NCBI GenBank assembly: GCA_963706755.1
Contig: CAVPNH010000021.1
Coordinates: 1 to 64,000 of the forward strand
Reading direction: 5' to 3'
Length of the DNA stretch: 64,000 nucleotides
Source: RPQJ01 sp963706755
GTDB lineage: Bacteria > Pseudomonadota > Gammaproteobacteria > Steroidobacterales > Steroidobacteraceae
The notes under the pieces were generated by a model. That model had not been told where the DNA came from. It saw only the letters and a program-made list of their open reading frames with translations, and did no database searches. Within the stretch, counting starts at the first letter, position 1. Each line of letters begins with the position of its first letter. Both the position numbers and the translations under genes were made by a program. Shown one piece after another: positions 55,806 through 64,000 of this stretch.

Positions 55806-55901
55806 CGAGGAGCAAGGAGGCCGGGGCGTCGCGCGGCAGGGACGCCGCGCGCGAGCCCCCATGGAAGGGTTTACGGCGTCCCCGGACTCCTTGGTTCCTC
55901 G
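55806..55901 (+). repeat. Cruciform intergenic element, copy D
   Basis: Arms 55806-55826 and 55880-55901 pair with one bulged base, one G-U (plus-strand RNA) and one G-A mismatch. The core, GGCGTCGCGCGGCAGGGACG and GGGTTTACGGCGTCC, is shared with copy B and in the same orientation. It is 130 bases before glyA. Copies C and D point away from each other within the ettA-glyA divergent gap; the remaining ~300 bases of this gap hold nothing else I recognise except a -10-like TACAAT at 56001. Confidence 0.78.
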
Positions 55902-56031
55902 ACCGCCCAGCAACGCGGGAATCGGGCTAGCCGAAGGGTGCGCTCGACCCTTGGCGGCATGCGATCGCTGCCATGCCGGGAGCGCGCGACCGCAACCCGG
56001 TACAATTGCGCGTCCCCACGTTGGAGTGTCC

Positions 56032-57285
56032 ATGTTTCCCGCCAGCATGAAGATCGCCGGGTTCGACCCCGAACTCGCGGCCGCCCTCGACCAGGAGCGT
56101 GTCCGCCAGGAAGAGCACATCGAGCTCATCGCCTCCGAGAACTACGCGAGCCCGCGTGTCCTCGAGGCCCAGGGCTCCGTGCTCACCAACAAGTACGCCG
56201 AGGGCTATCCCGGCAAGCGCTATTACGGCGGGTGCGAGTTCGTGGACGTGGCCGAGCAGCTCGCGATCGAGCGCGCGAAGCAGCTCTTCGGCGCGGACTA
56301 CGCGAACGTGCAGCCGCACTCCGGATCGCAGGCCAACGCCGCGGCCTACCTTGCGCTCATCAACCCGGGCGACACGATCCTCGGCATGAGCCTCGACCAC
56401 GGCGGCCACCTCACCCACGGCGCCAAGGTCAACTTCTCCGGCAAGATCTTCAACGCCGTTCAGTACGGCCTCGATCCCGCGACCGGCGAGATCGACTACG
56501 CGCAGGTCGAGCGCCTCGCGCACGAGCACAAGCCGAAGCTCGTCATCGCCGGGTTCTCGGCGTATTCGCGCGTCGTGGACTGGGCGCGGTTCCGCGCGAT
56601 CGCGGACGCGGTCGGCGCGTACTTCCTCGTGGACATGGCGCACGTCGCGGGCCTCGTGGCCGCTGGCGTCTATCCGAGCCCCGTGCCGTTCGCCGACGTC
56701 GTGACGACGACCACCCACAAGACGCTGCGCGGGCCGCGCGGCGGGCTCATCCTCGCGCGCCGCAACGACGAGATCACGAAGAAGCTGAACTCGCTTATTT
56801 TCCCCGGTACGCAGGGCGGGCCGCTGATGCACGTGATCGCCGCGAAGGCCGTCGCGTTCCTCGAGGCCCTGCAGCCCGAGTTCGCGGGTTACCAGACGCA
56901 GGTCGTCGCGAACGCCAGGGCCATGGTCACGGGCCTGCAGGCGCGCGGCCACAGGATCGTCTCGGGCGGCACCGACAACCACCTGTTCCTCGTGGACCTC
57001 GTCGAGAAGGGCGTCACGGGCAAGGACGCGGACGCCGCGCTCGGACGCGCCAACATCACCGTCAACAAGAACACCGTTCCGAACGATCCGCGCTCCGCGT
57101 TCGTGACGAGCGGGTTGCGCATCGGCACGCCGGCGGTCACGACGCGCGGCTTCCGCGAGGCCGAGGTCAGCGAGCTCTCGGGCTGGATTGCCGACGTGCT
57201 CGACGACCTGGGCAACGAGGCGGTTATCGACCGCACGCGCAAGGCAGTGCTCGAGATCTGCCGGCGCTTCCCGGTGTACGGATAG
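56032..57285 (+). CDS. glyA: Serine hydroxymethyltransferase
   Basis: A PLP enzyme that converts serine to glycine, feeding one-carbon units to tetrahydrofolate. The 417 residues include EEHIELIASENYASPRVLEA, YGGCEFVDVAEQLAIERAKQ and the PLP lysine in TTTTHKTLRGPRGG. The ATG at 56032 gives MFPASMKIAGFDPEL; a second ATG five codons on is also possible. First of the glyA-nrdR-rib cluster, whose glycine and one-carbon supply is linked to purine synthesis and hence to GTP, the riboflavin precursor. Confidence 0.98.
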   Translation: MFPASMKIAGFDPELAAALDQERVRQEEHIELIASENYASPRVLEAQGSVLTNKYAEGYPGKRYYGGCEFVDVAEQLAIERAKQLFGADYANVQPHSGSQANAAAYLALINPGDTILGMSLDHGGHLTHGAKVNFSGKIFNAVQYGLDPATGEIDYAQVERLAHEHKPKLVIAGFSAYSRVVDWARFRAIADAVGAYFLVDMAHVAGLVAAGVYPSPVPFADVVTTTTHKTLRGPRGGLILARRNDEITKKLNSLIFPGTQGGPLMHVIAAKAVAFLEALQPEFAGYQTQVVANARAMVTGLQARGHRIVSGGTDNHLFLVDLVEKGVTGKDADAALGRANITVNKNTVPNDPRSAFVTSGLRIGTPAVTTRGFREAEVSELSGWIADVLDDLGNEAVIDRTRKAVLEICRRFPVYG

Positions 57286-57306
57286 GCAAGGGCGGGCGCC
57301 CCGGCC

Positions 57307-57828
57307 ATGTACTGCCCGTTCTGCGCGCACGAGGAGACCAAGGTCATCGACTCGCGCCTCTCGGCCGAGGGCCAGCAGGTGCGTCGGCGGCGCGAGTGCC
57401 TGAAGTGCGGGGAGCGCTTCACGACCTTCGAGTCGGCGGAACTCGTGATGCCGCGCGTCGTGAAGAGCGACGACACGCGCGAGCCCTTCGACGAGGCGAA
57501 GCTGCGTTCGGGCATGTTGAGGGCCCTCGAGAAGCGGCCGGTGTCGAGCGAGGCCGTGGACGCCGCAGTGAACCACGTCTGTCACAAGCTCCGCACACTC
57601 GGCGAACGCGAGGTGCCGGCGCGCCTCGTGGGCGAACTCGTCATGGACGAACTGCATCGCCTGGACGAGGTGGCCTACGTGCGCTTCGCCTCCGTCTATC
57701 GCAGCTTCCAGGACGTGGACGCGTTCCACGAGGAGATCGAGCGCCTGCGCCATCGGCGGCCGCACACGGTCGAGGACCTGCAGCTCGGACTGTGGTCGGG
57801 CGCGGAGCCGGGGGACGAGGGAACGTGA
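57307..57828 (+). CDS. nrdR: Transcriptional repressor NrdR
   Basis: A zinc-finger/ATP-cone repressor of ribonucleotide reductase genes. The 173 residues have zinc ligands Cys3, Cys6, Cys31 and Cys34 (MYCPFC; ECLKCGERFTTFE) and an ATP-cone from VVKSDDTREPFDEAKLRSGM. Its stop overlaps the ribD start by 4 bases. The ribonucleotide reductase genes it would control are not in the window, so no NrdR boxes were searched for meaningfully. Confidence 0.97.
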   Translation: MYCPFCAHEETKVIDSRLSAEGQQVRRRRECLKCGERFTTFESAELVMPRVVKSDDTREPFDEAKLRSGMLRALEKRPVSSEAVDAAVNHVCHKLRTLGEREVPARLVGELVMDELHRLDEVAYVRFASVYRSFQDVDAFHEEIERLRHRRPHTVEDLQLGLWSGAEPGDEGT

Positions 57829-58943
57829 CGGAATTTTCCGCCGACGACCGCCGGTTCATGCGGCGTGCGCTGGAACTTGCCGGGCAGGGCCTGTATTCGA
57901 CGCCGCCCAACCCGGCGGTCGGCTGCGTGCTCGCGCGCTGGGGTCAGCCGGTCGGCGAGGGATTCCACGCACGCGCCGGCGGCGCCCACGCCGAGGTTGT
58001 GGCGCTCGCGGACGCGGGTCCAGCCGCGGCCGGCGCCACGGTCTACGTGGCGCTCGAGCCCTGTTCCCACCACGGCCGCACGCCGCCCTGCGTGGATGCG
58101 CTCATCGCGGCCAGGGTGTCGCGGGTCGTGGTCGCGATGCGCGATCCGAACCCTGCCGTGGACGGCGGCGGTCTCGCGCGTCTTGCCTCTGCCGGAATCG
58201 CGACGGCGGTTGGCCTGATGTCGGAGGAGGCTGCGGAACTGAATCGTGGCTTCGTGAGCCGCATGACGCGCGGCCGTCCCTGGGTCACGCTGAAGCTCGG
58301 CGCCAGCCTCGACGGCCGCACCGCACTCGCGAACGGCACGAGCAAGTGGATCACGGGCGAAGCGGCGCGCGCCGACGTACAGCGACTGCGCTCGCGCGCC
58401 TCGGCGGTCGTCACCGGCAGCGGAACCGTGGTGGCCGACGACCCGCTGCTCACGGCACGCGACCCGCGCTTCGAGTTGCGTGGACGACGGCCGCTCCGGG
58501 TCGTGCTGGATTCCAGGCTGCGCACACCGCCGCTGGCGCACGTGCTGTCGGTCGCCGGTTCGGTACTGATCTTCACGCGTGACTCCGACTCGGAACTCGC
58601 CACGCCCCTGCGCGAGGCGGGGGCCGCGGTCGAAAGCGTGCCGGCCGGAGAGGGCGGACTGGACCTGGACGCCGTGCTCGCGCGGCTCGCGGCACTCGAG
58701 TGCAACGAGGTGCTGGTGGAAGCCGGCCCGACGCTCGCGGGCGAATTCCTGCGCGCCGGCCTCGCGGACGAGGTCGTGGTCTACATGGCGCCGGTCGTGC
58801 TGGGGTACGCGGCGCGCAGCCTGTTCAACATGCCGGCGCTCGAGCGCATGAGCGACCGCTGCGAATTCGAGTGGCGCGAAGTGGACCGGGTCGGCGACGA
58901 CCTGCGGCTGACGCTGCGTCCGCGGCGCAGGGAGGGACACTGA
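57825..58943 (+). CDS. ribD: Bifunctional riboflavin biosynthesis deaminase/reductase RibD
   Basis: Deaminates then reduces the pyrimidine intermediate of riboflavin synthesis. The start is GTG at 57825, overlapping nrdR. The 372 residues hold a deaminase domain with His55-x-Glu57 (AGGAHAEVVAL) and Cys80/Cys89 (PCSHHGRTPPC), and a reductase domain from WVTLKLGASLDGRTALANGT, with ADDPLLTARDP. Its stop overlaps the ribE start. Intact. Confidence 0.97.
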   Translation: MTEFSADDRRFMRRALELAGQGLYSTPPNPAVGCVLARWGQPVGEGFHARAGGAHAEVVALADAGPAAAGATVYVALEPCSHHGRTPPCVDALIAARVSRVVVAMRDPNPAVDGGGLARLASAGIATAVGLMSEEAAELNRGFVSRMTRGRPWVTLKLGASLDGRTALANGTSKWITGEAARADVQRLRSRASAVVTGSGTVVADDPLLTARDPRFELRGRRPLRVVLDSRLRTPPLAHVLSVAGSVLIFTRDSDSELATPLREAGAAVESVPAGEGGLDLDAVLARLAALECNEVLVEAGPTLAGEFLRAGLADEVVVYMAPVVLGYAARSLFNMPALERMSDRCEFEWREVDRVGDDLRLTLRPRRREGH

Positions 58944-59539
58944 TGTTCACCGGCATCGTGCAGGGTGTGGGCCGCATCCGCTCCGTCGAGCCGCGCGGCG
59001 GCGACGTCGTCCTGTGGATCGAGACGGGTCCCGTCCCGCTGGCCGACGTGCAGGTCGGCGGCAGCATCTCCGTGAGTGGCGCCTGCCTCACGGCGACCCG
59101 GATCGAGGGGCACGCCTTCGCTGCGGACGTCTCGCGCGAGACCCTGTCCCTCACGACACTCGGTGCCGCTGCAGCCGGCACGCGGGTCAACATCGAAAAG
59201 GCGCTCACCGCCGGGCAGGCGCTCGGCGGCCACTACGTGACCGGGCACGTTGACGGCGTGGCCAGCGTCGTTTCCCGGCACGACGACGCGCGTTCCGTCC
59301 GCGTGGAGTTCGAAGTCCCCGAAGAACTCGCGCGCTACGTGGCGCGCAAGGGGTCGGTCTGCGTGGACGGAGTAAGCCTGACCGTCAACGGCGTCCAGGG
59401 CAGGCGCTTCGACGTAAACCTGGTGCCGCACACGCTGGAGCTCACGACCCTGGCCGATTACCGCCCTGGGACCGCCGTCAATGTCGAGGTGGACATCATT
59501 GCCCGGTACCTGGAGCGGATGCTGGAGGCGGGCCGATAA
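58943..59539 (+). CDS. ribE: Riboflavin synthase, alpha chain
   Basis: Dismutates two lumazines into riboflavin. The 198 residues are two tandem lumazine-binding barrels: MFTGIVQGVGRIRSVEPRGG with SGACLTATRI, and GGHYVTGHVDGVASV with VDGVSLTVNGV. The N-terminal MFTGIV is essential for trimer function and is present. Coupled to ribD by a 4-base overlap; a 178-base gap separates it from ribBA. Confidence 0.97.
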   Translation: MFTGIVQGVGRIRSVEPRGGDVVLWIETGPVPLADVQVGGSISVSGACLTATRIEGHAFAADVSRETLSLTTLGAAAAGTRVNIEKALTAGQALGGHYVTGHVDGVASVVSRHDDARSVRVEFEVPEELARYVARKGSVCVDGVSLTVNGVQGRRFDVNLVPHTLELTTLADYRPGTAVNVEVDIIARYLERMLEAGR

Positions 59540-59717
59540 TCGCGACGTTGGCGGCCGGCGCCGGTCGCTGGGCCGGGCGCCCGTCCCCGCCGAGGTCGTC
59601 CACCGCTCGCATGCCGCAGGCCCCCGGCTGCCTGCTACACTTGCCATCCCGGTCAGGGCGCGCCGTCGTTGGTGGCGGTCATATTTAAATAAAACAATTA
59701 GTTACGGTCCTTTTGCA
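59540..59717 (+). other. Leader region upstream of ribBA
   Basis: A 178-base gap inside an otherwise tight operon. The last 40 bases are strikingly A/T-rich (ATATTTAAATAAAACAATTA) against a ~70% GC background, and a -10-like TACACT (59635-59640) precedes them. This suggests a second promoter and a leader. I looked for the conserved FMN-riboswitch segments and did not find them. Confidence 0.45.
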
Positions 59718-60827
59718 ATGAGTTCGTTGAACAGCATTGACGAGATCCTGCAGGACATCAGCCACGGCCGCATGGTCGTGCTCATGGACGACGAGGACCG
59801 GGAGAACGAGGGCGACATGATCATGGCCGCCTCCAAGGTGCGGCCCGAGGACGTCAACTTCATGGCTCGCTACGGGCGCGGCCTGATCTGCCTCACGCTC
59901 ACCCGCGATCGCTGCCGCCAGCTCCGCCTGCCGCTCATGGTGAGCGAGACCGACGCCGATCACACCACGAACTTCACGCTCTCGATCGAGGCTGCGGAGG
60001 GCGTAACGACAGGCATTTCTGCCTACGACCGGGCGCACACGATCCGCACGGCCGTGGCCCCGGACGCGCGTCCCGAGCACCTGCGTCAGCCCGGCCACAT
60101 CTTCCCGCTCATGGCCCAGCCGGGCGGCGTGCTCACCCGCGCAGGCCACACCGAGGCGGGCTGCGACCTCGTGCGCATCGCCGGGCTCGAGCCCGCGGCG
60201 GTGATCGTCGAGATCCTGAACGAGGACGGCACGATGGCCCGCCGCCCGCAGCTCGAGGAATTCTCGCGGCAGCACGGGATCAAGATGGGCACGATCGCGG
60301 ACCTCATCCGCTACCGGCTCGAGAAGGAGCGCTCCGTCGAGCGCATCGCCGAGCGCGAGATCGCGACGGACTTCGGCCCGTTCCGGCTGTGCTGCTACGA
60401 GGATCACGTGAACGGCACGGTGCACCTCGCGCTGGTGCGTGGTCGGCTCGACGGCGCCGTGGCGCCGCTGGTGCGCGTGCACCTGAAGGACACGGTGCGC
60501 GACCTCGTGGGTGCGCACGAGCGCGACCGGAGCTGGAGCCTGCGCAGCGCCATGCAGCGCATCGCGAAGGAGGGATCCGGGGTCATCGTGCTGCTCCGGC
60601 CGCACGAAAGTCCGCTCGAGATCGCGGAGGCCGTCCGCTCGGGTGGTCGCGCCGCGCACAACCCGAAGACGGCCGGGGCGCAGGTGCTGCGCACCTACGG
60701 CATCGGGGCGCAGATACTCCAGGACCTCGGCGTGGTGCGCATGCGCGTACTGAGCGCGCCGAAGCAGATGCACGGCCTGTCGGCCTTCGGGCTCGAGGTG
60801 GTCGAGTACGTGGACGAGGGCGGCTGA
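59718..60827 (+). CDS. ribBA: 3,4-dihydroxy-2-butanone-4-phosphate synthase with GTP-cyclohydrolase-II-like domain
   Basis: Makes the four-carbon precursor of lumazine. Residues 1-~200 are RibB, with DDEDRENEGDMIMAASKVRP and GHIFPLMAQPGGVLTRAGHT, EAGCDLVRIAG. Residues ~205-369 resemble GTP cyclohydrolase II, but the three zinc cysteines (C and CDC in RibA) are absent: the region reads VRVHLKDTVRDLVGAHERDR. So the second activity is probably lost, and a stand-alone ribA is expected elsewhere. This fused, half-degenerate form is common in proteobacteria. Confidence 0.93.
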   Translation: MSSLNSIDEILQDISHGRMVVLMDDEDRENEGDMIMAASKVRPEDVNFMARYGRGLICLTLTRDRCRQLRLPLMVSETDADHTTNFTLSIEAAEGVTTGISAYDRAHTIRTAVAPDARPEHLRQPGHIFPLMAQPGGVLTRAGHTEAGCDLVRIAGLEPAAVIVEILNEDGTMARRPQLEEFSRQHGIKMGTIADLIRYRLEKERSVERIAEREIATDFGPFRLCCYEDHVNGTVHLALVRGRLDGAVAPLVRVHLKDTVRDLVGAHERDRSWSLRSAMQRIAKEGSGVIVLLRPHESPLEIAEAVRSGGRAAHNPKTAGAQVLRTYGIGAQILQDLGVVRMRVLSAPKQMHGLSAFGLEVVEYVDEGG

Positions 60828-60836
60828 GGAACCAGC

Positions 60837-61313
<477 letters not shown>

Positions 61314-61315
61314 CA

Positions 61316-61778
61316 ATGGCGAAACGCCCCGACAGGGCCTCGCGGGCGCGCAGCCTGGCACGCAAGTTCGCAATGCAGGCGGTCTACCAGTGGCAGCTCA
61401 CCGGGCAGTCATGCGCGGAGCTGCGCAACCAGTACGCGGCGGAAGAAGGCTTCGGCGACGCGGACCGCGAGTACTTCGAGGTCCTGCTCACCGGCACGAC
61501 CGGCGCGCGCGAGGTGCTGGACGCAGCGCTCGGCGACGCTCCTCGACCGGCCCGTGGCGCAGCTCGACCCGGTGGAGCACGCGGTGCTGCTGATCGGCGT
61601 CTACGAGCTGCGCGACCAGCTCGAGGTACCGTTCAGGGTGGTCATCAACGAGGGCGTGGACCTCGCCAAGCGCTTCGGTGCCACGGATGGGCACAAGTTC
61701 GTCAATGCCGTGCTGGACCGCGCGGCGCGCACGCTGCGCGCCGCTGAGCAGAAAGCCGCGGCTCGCGCGCGAGCCTGA
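61316..61778 (+). CDS. nusB: Transcription antitermination factor NusB
   Basis: Binds boxA of ribosomal RNA leaders with NusE in antitermination; SuhB, also encoded here, joins that complex. The 150-odd residues start MAKRPDRASRARSLARKFAM with QAVYQWQLTG. One frame break near 61545 is followed by LDRPVAQLDPVEHAVLLIGV, YELRDQLEVPFRVVINEGVD and LAKRFGATDGHKFVNAVLDR. The ribH-nusB-thiL order is the classical one. Confidence 0.93.
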
Positions 61779-61790
61779 GCGGGGCGCGCC

Positions 61791-62746
61791 GTGGCGCTCG
61801 GCGAATTCGACATCATCGAGCGATTCTTCACGCGCCGCTTCGCAGCGGCGCGACGTGCTGCTCGGCGTGGGCGACGACGCGGCACTGCTCGAGGTGCCAC
61901 CGGGCCGCGCGCTGGTCGCTGCGACCGACACGCTGGTCGAAGGCAGGCACTTCCTCGTCGGCGCGCCGGGCCGCTCGGTCGGGCCACCAGGCGCTTGCGG
62001 TCAACCTGAGCGATCTCGCCGCGATGGGCGCGGAGCCGGCCTGTGCGCTGCTGTCGCTGTCCTGCCGGAGGTGCGCGAGGACTGGCTCGGCGATTTCGCG
62101 CAGGGCTTCCACGCGCTCGCCGACGAGCACGGCGTGGAGCTCGTCGGCGGCGACACGGTGCGCGGGCCGCTCGTGGTGACGGTGGAGGTGCTCGGGTTCG
62201 TGGAGCCGGCGCAGGCGCTCAGGCGCTCGGGCGCACGACCCGGCGACCAGCTCTACATTTCGGGCTCGCCGGGCGAGGCGGCAGCGGGACTCGAGGCGCT
62301 GCGCCGCGGCGGCTCGGTCGAAGGCGATGATCCTCTGATACGCCGGTACCTGTATGCCACGCCGAGGCTCGAGCTCGGCCGCGCGCTGCGCGGCCGGGCG
62401 AGCGCCGCCATCGACGTGTCGGACGGTGTGCTCGGCGACCTGGGCAAGCTCTGCGCCGCAAGCGGTGTCGGGCCACGGCTCGACCTCGATTCGCTGCCGG
62501 TGTCGGAGCGGCTGGCGGCGGCGCACGACCGCGAGGACTGCGAGCATCTCGTGCTCGCGGGCGGCGACGACTACGAATTCCTCTTCACCCTGCCGGCGGC
62601 GCGATGCCGGGCGCCTCGAGGTGGAACTGGGCCGGATCTGCACGGTCACCCGGATCGGCGAGATCGGGGTCGGCCGCGGCGTCCGCTGCGAGCGGGACGG
62701 CCTGGCCGTGGACGTGGCCGGCCGGGGATACGACCACTTCGCCTGA
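61791..62746 (+). CDS. thiL: Thiamine-monophosphate kinase
   Basis: Phosphorylates thiamine monophosphate to the active cofactor. The start is GTG at 61791 (MALGEFDIIERFF). Blocks recovered across frame breaks near 61845, 61975 and 62600 are GVGDDAALLEVPPGRALVAA, ATDTLVEGRHF, ALAVNLSDLAAMGAEPACAL, VELVGGDTVRGPLVVTVEVL, AIDVSDGVLGDLGKLCAASG and LAGGDDYEFLFTLP. The end YDHFA and TGA at 62746 is inferred in the third frame. pgpA, which often follows, is absent; the kinase gene comes next. Confidence 0.88.
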
Positions 62747-62875
62747 CGGGTGCGCCGGGGCATCTGCCCCCGGATCCGCGAGGTTGGTCACGGAATGGCG
62801 GCTGTCCGGCCACTATCCTCCCGTGCAACATAACCGGAAACCCGGCTGGAATCGGATACCCGTCCGCGAAGAATA

Positions 62876-64000
62876 GTGCCAACCCCGAACGCATTCGCAG
62901 CGACACAGACAATGCCGATCCTTGCGCCGCTTCCTTCGGTGCCGGAACGCATCGGCAAGTACTACGTGGTCCACGAGGTCGGCCGGGGCAGCACGGGCAC
63001 GGTGTACCTGTCGCACGACCCGTTCTACGGGCGCGACGTGGCGATCAAGTTCTATCACGCCGCCACCGCCGACGACGCCGAGTCGCGCAATGCGCGCCGC
63101 ATGTTCCTCGGCGAGGCGCACATGGTCGGCAAGCTGCAGCACCCGAACATCGTCCCGATCTTCGATGCGGGCGAGGAAGAGGGGCGGCGCTACGTCGTCA
63201 CCGAGCACGTGCACGGCGCGCGCACGCTGTCCGCGTACTGCAGGCCCGGGCAGCCTGCTGCCCGTGGACCAGGTCATCGGCATCATCTACAAGTGCGCGC
63301 AAGGCGCTGCACTACGCGCATTCGCGCGGCGTGGTGCACCGGGACATCAAGCCGTCGAACATCCTGCTCACGCAGGACGGCGACGTGCGCATCGTGGACT
63401 TCGGCATCGCGCTCGTGTCGGACTCCGACGTCTCGCGCCTCGAGGGCGTGGCCGGCAGCCCGGCATACATGTCTCCCGAGCAGGTGCAGGGCTACGACCT
63501 CGATCCGCGCTCCGACCTCTATTCGCTGGGCGCGGTGATGTACGAAATGCTGTGCGGGCAGCGCCCGTTCCGTGCCGGCGCGCTCGGCAAGCTGCTCCGC
63601 CAGGTGGTGCAGGCCACGCCCGAGCCGCTGCGCCAGGCGCGTCCCGAACATTCCGGAAGACCTCGAGACGGTCGTGAATCGCGCGCTCGAAAAGGAGCCG
63701 GGCAACCGCTATCGCAGCGGTGCCGAGTTCGCGGCCGACCTGACGCGCGTGCACCAGAAGCTGCGCGCGACGCAGTCCGCCATGGACGACGAAGAACGCT
63801 TCGCCGTGCTGCGCCGCCTGCGTTTCTTCCACGATTTCACGCACGCCGAGATCCGCGAGGTCATGAGGTCCGGCTGCTGGATGGACTGCCAGCCCGGCGA
63901 AGTCGTGCTGCGGCCCGGCGATGCGGACGACCGCTTCTACGTGGTCGTCTCCGGCGGTGCCAGGGTCAGCCGCGCCGGCGAGCTCGTCGGGCGGGTCGAG
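62876..64000 (+). CDS. Serine/threonine protein kinase with C-terminal cyclic-nucleotide-binding-like domain, partial
   Basis: A Hanks-type kinase, cut by the right window edge. The start is GTG at 62876 or ATG at 62912. The kinase domain has the glycine loop VGRGSTGTVYLSHD, VAIKFYHA with the ATP lysine, VVHRDIKPSNILL as catalytic loop, IVDFGIAL, and SPAYMSPEQVQGYD, so it should be active. There are frame breaks near 63245, 63300 and 63645. After ~residue 290, the sequence FFHDFTHAEIREVMRSGCW then MDCQPGEVVLRPGDADDRFY, VVVSGGARV is the start of a Crp/cNMP-type beta-barrel. The combination suggests kinase activity gated by a small ligand or by partner binding. No transmembrane segment is seen in the visible part. 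Confidence 0.85.

Noticed and set aside
59540..59717. FMN riboswitch before ribBA
   Set aside because: The conserved helices and loop sequences of the FMN element were not found; only an A/T-rich leader is visible.

Overview
The window is GC-rich, gene-dense chromosomal DNA from a gammaproteobacterium. Several gene orders match the Escherichia coli chromosome: xerD-dsbC; queA-tgt-yajC-secD-secF; suhB-trmJ-isc genes-ndk-rlmN-pilW-rodZ-hisS-yfgM-bamB-der; xseA/guaB-guaA; and nrdR-ribD-ribE-ribBA-ribH-nusB-thiL. The high GC, the DUF1820 gene, the MetX-type acyltransferase and the type IV pilus gene pilW suggest a Xanthomonadales/Nevskiales/Steroidobacterales-like lineage. That placement is inference only. 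No ribosomal RNA or taxonomic marker is present.

Layout. 1-5.1 kb: a partial thiolase and a TetR regulator on the minus strand, divergent from a fused isobutyryl-CoA mutase (icmF) whose promoter overlaps palindromic operator candidates. 5.2-10 kb: acyltransferase, xerD, dsbC, ferredoxin, Nudix hydrolase, tRNA-Leu and an L,D-transpeptidase-like protein. 10-18.8 kb: queuosine genes, the Sec accessory genes, a TerC-family protein, an amino-acid permease and suhB. 18.8-29.5 kb: an eroded isc locus, in which iscS is fused to an IscU-like domain lacking two of its three ligand cysteines and iscR, hscBA and fdx are absent, followed by ndk to der. 29.5-36.3 kb: MetX-like acyltransferase, M23 peptidase, xseA, guaB and guaA. 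36.27-42.07 kb: a probable degenerate genomic island in the 3' end of guaA, bounded by a 14-bp direct repeat, carrying an arylsulfatase, a SulP transporter and gene remnants. 42-57 kb: phaB (internally deleted), tadA, mltF, tRNA-Ser, a TagH-type FHA protein, DUF1820, purL, a zinc-ribbon protein, hutH, ettA and glyA. 57-64 kb: nrdR, the rib operon, nusB, thiL and a Ser/Thr kinase with a cyclic-nucleotide-binding-like C-terminus, cut by the window end.

Three things stand out. First, the iscS-iscU fusion sits inside an otherwise conserved isc neighbourhood. Second, the guaA-flanking direct repeats bound a sulfate-related island. Third, a four-copy intergenic element combines a conserved core with outer inverted arms whose sequence differs at every locus yet still pairs, which suggests a structured RNA.

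Caution: many conserved genes (icmF, rlmN, rodZ, hisS, nusB, thiL, the kinase and others) carry one or more single-base frame breaks, clustered near 1-5, 21-25 and 61.5-63.7 kb, while long genes elsewhere (purL, guaA, the sulfatase) are intact. This looks like residual sequencing or assembly indels, so those genes are annotated across the breaks.
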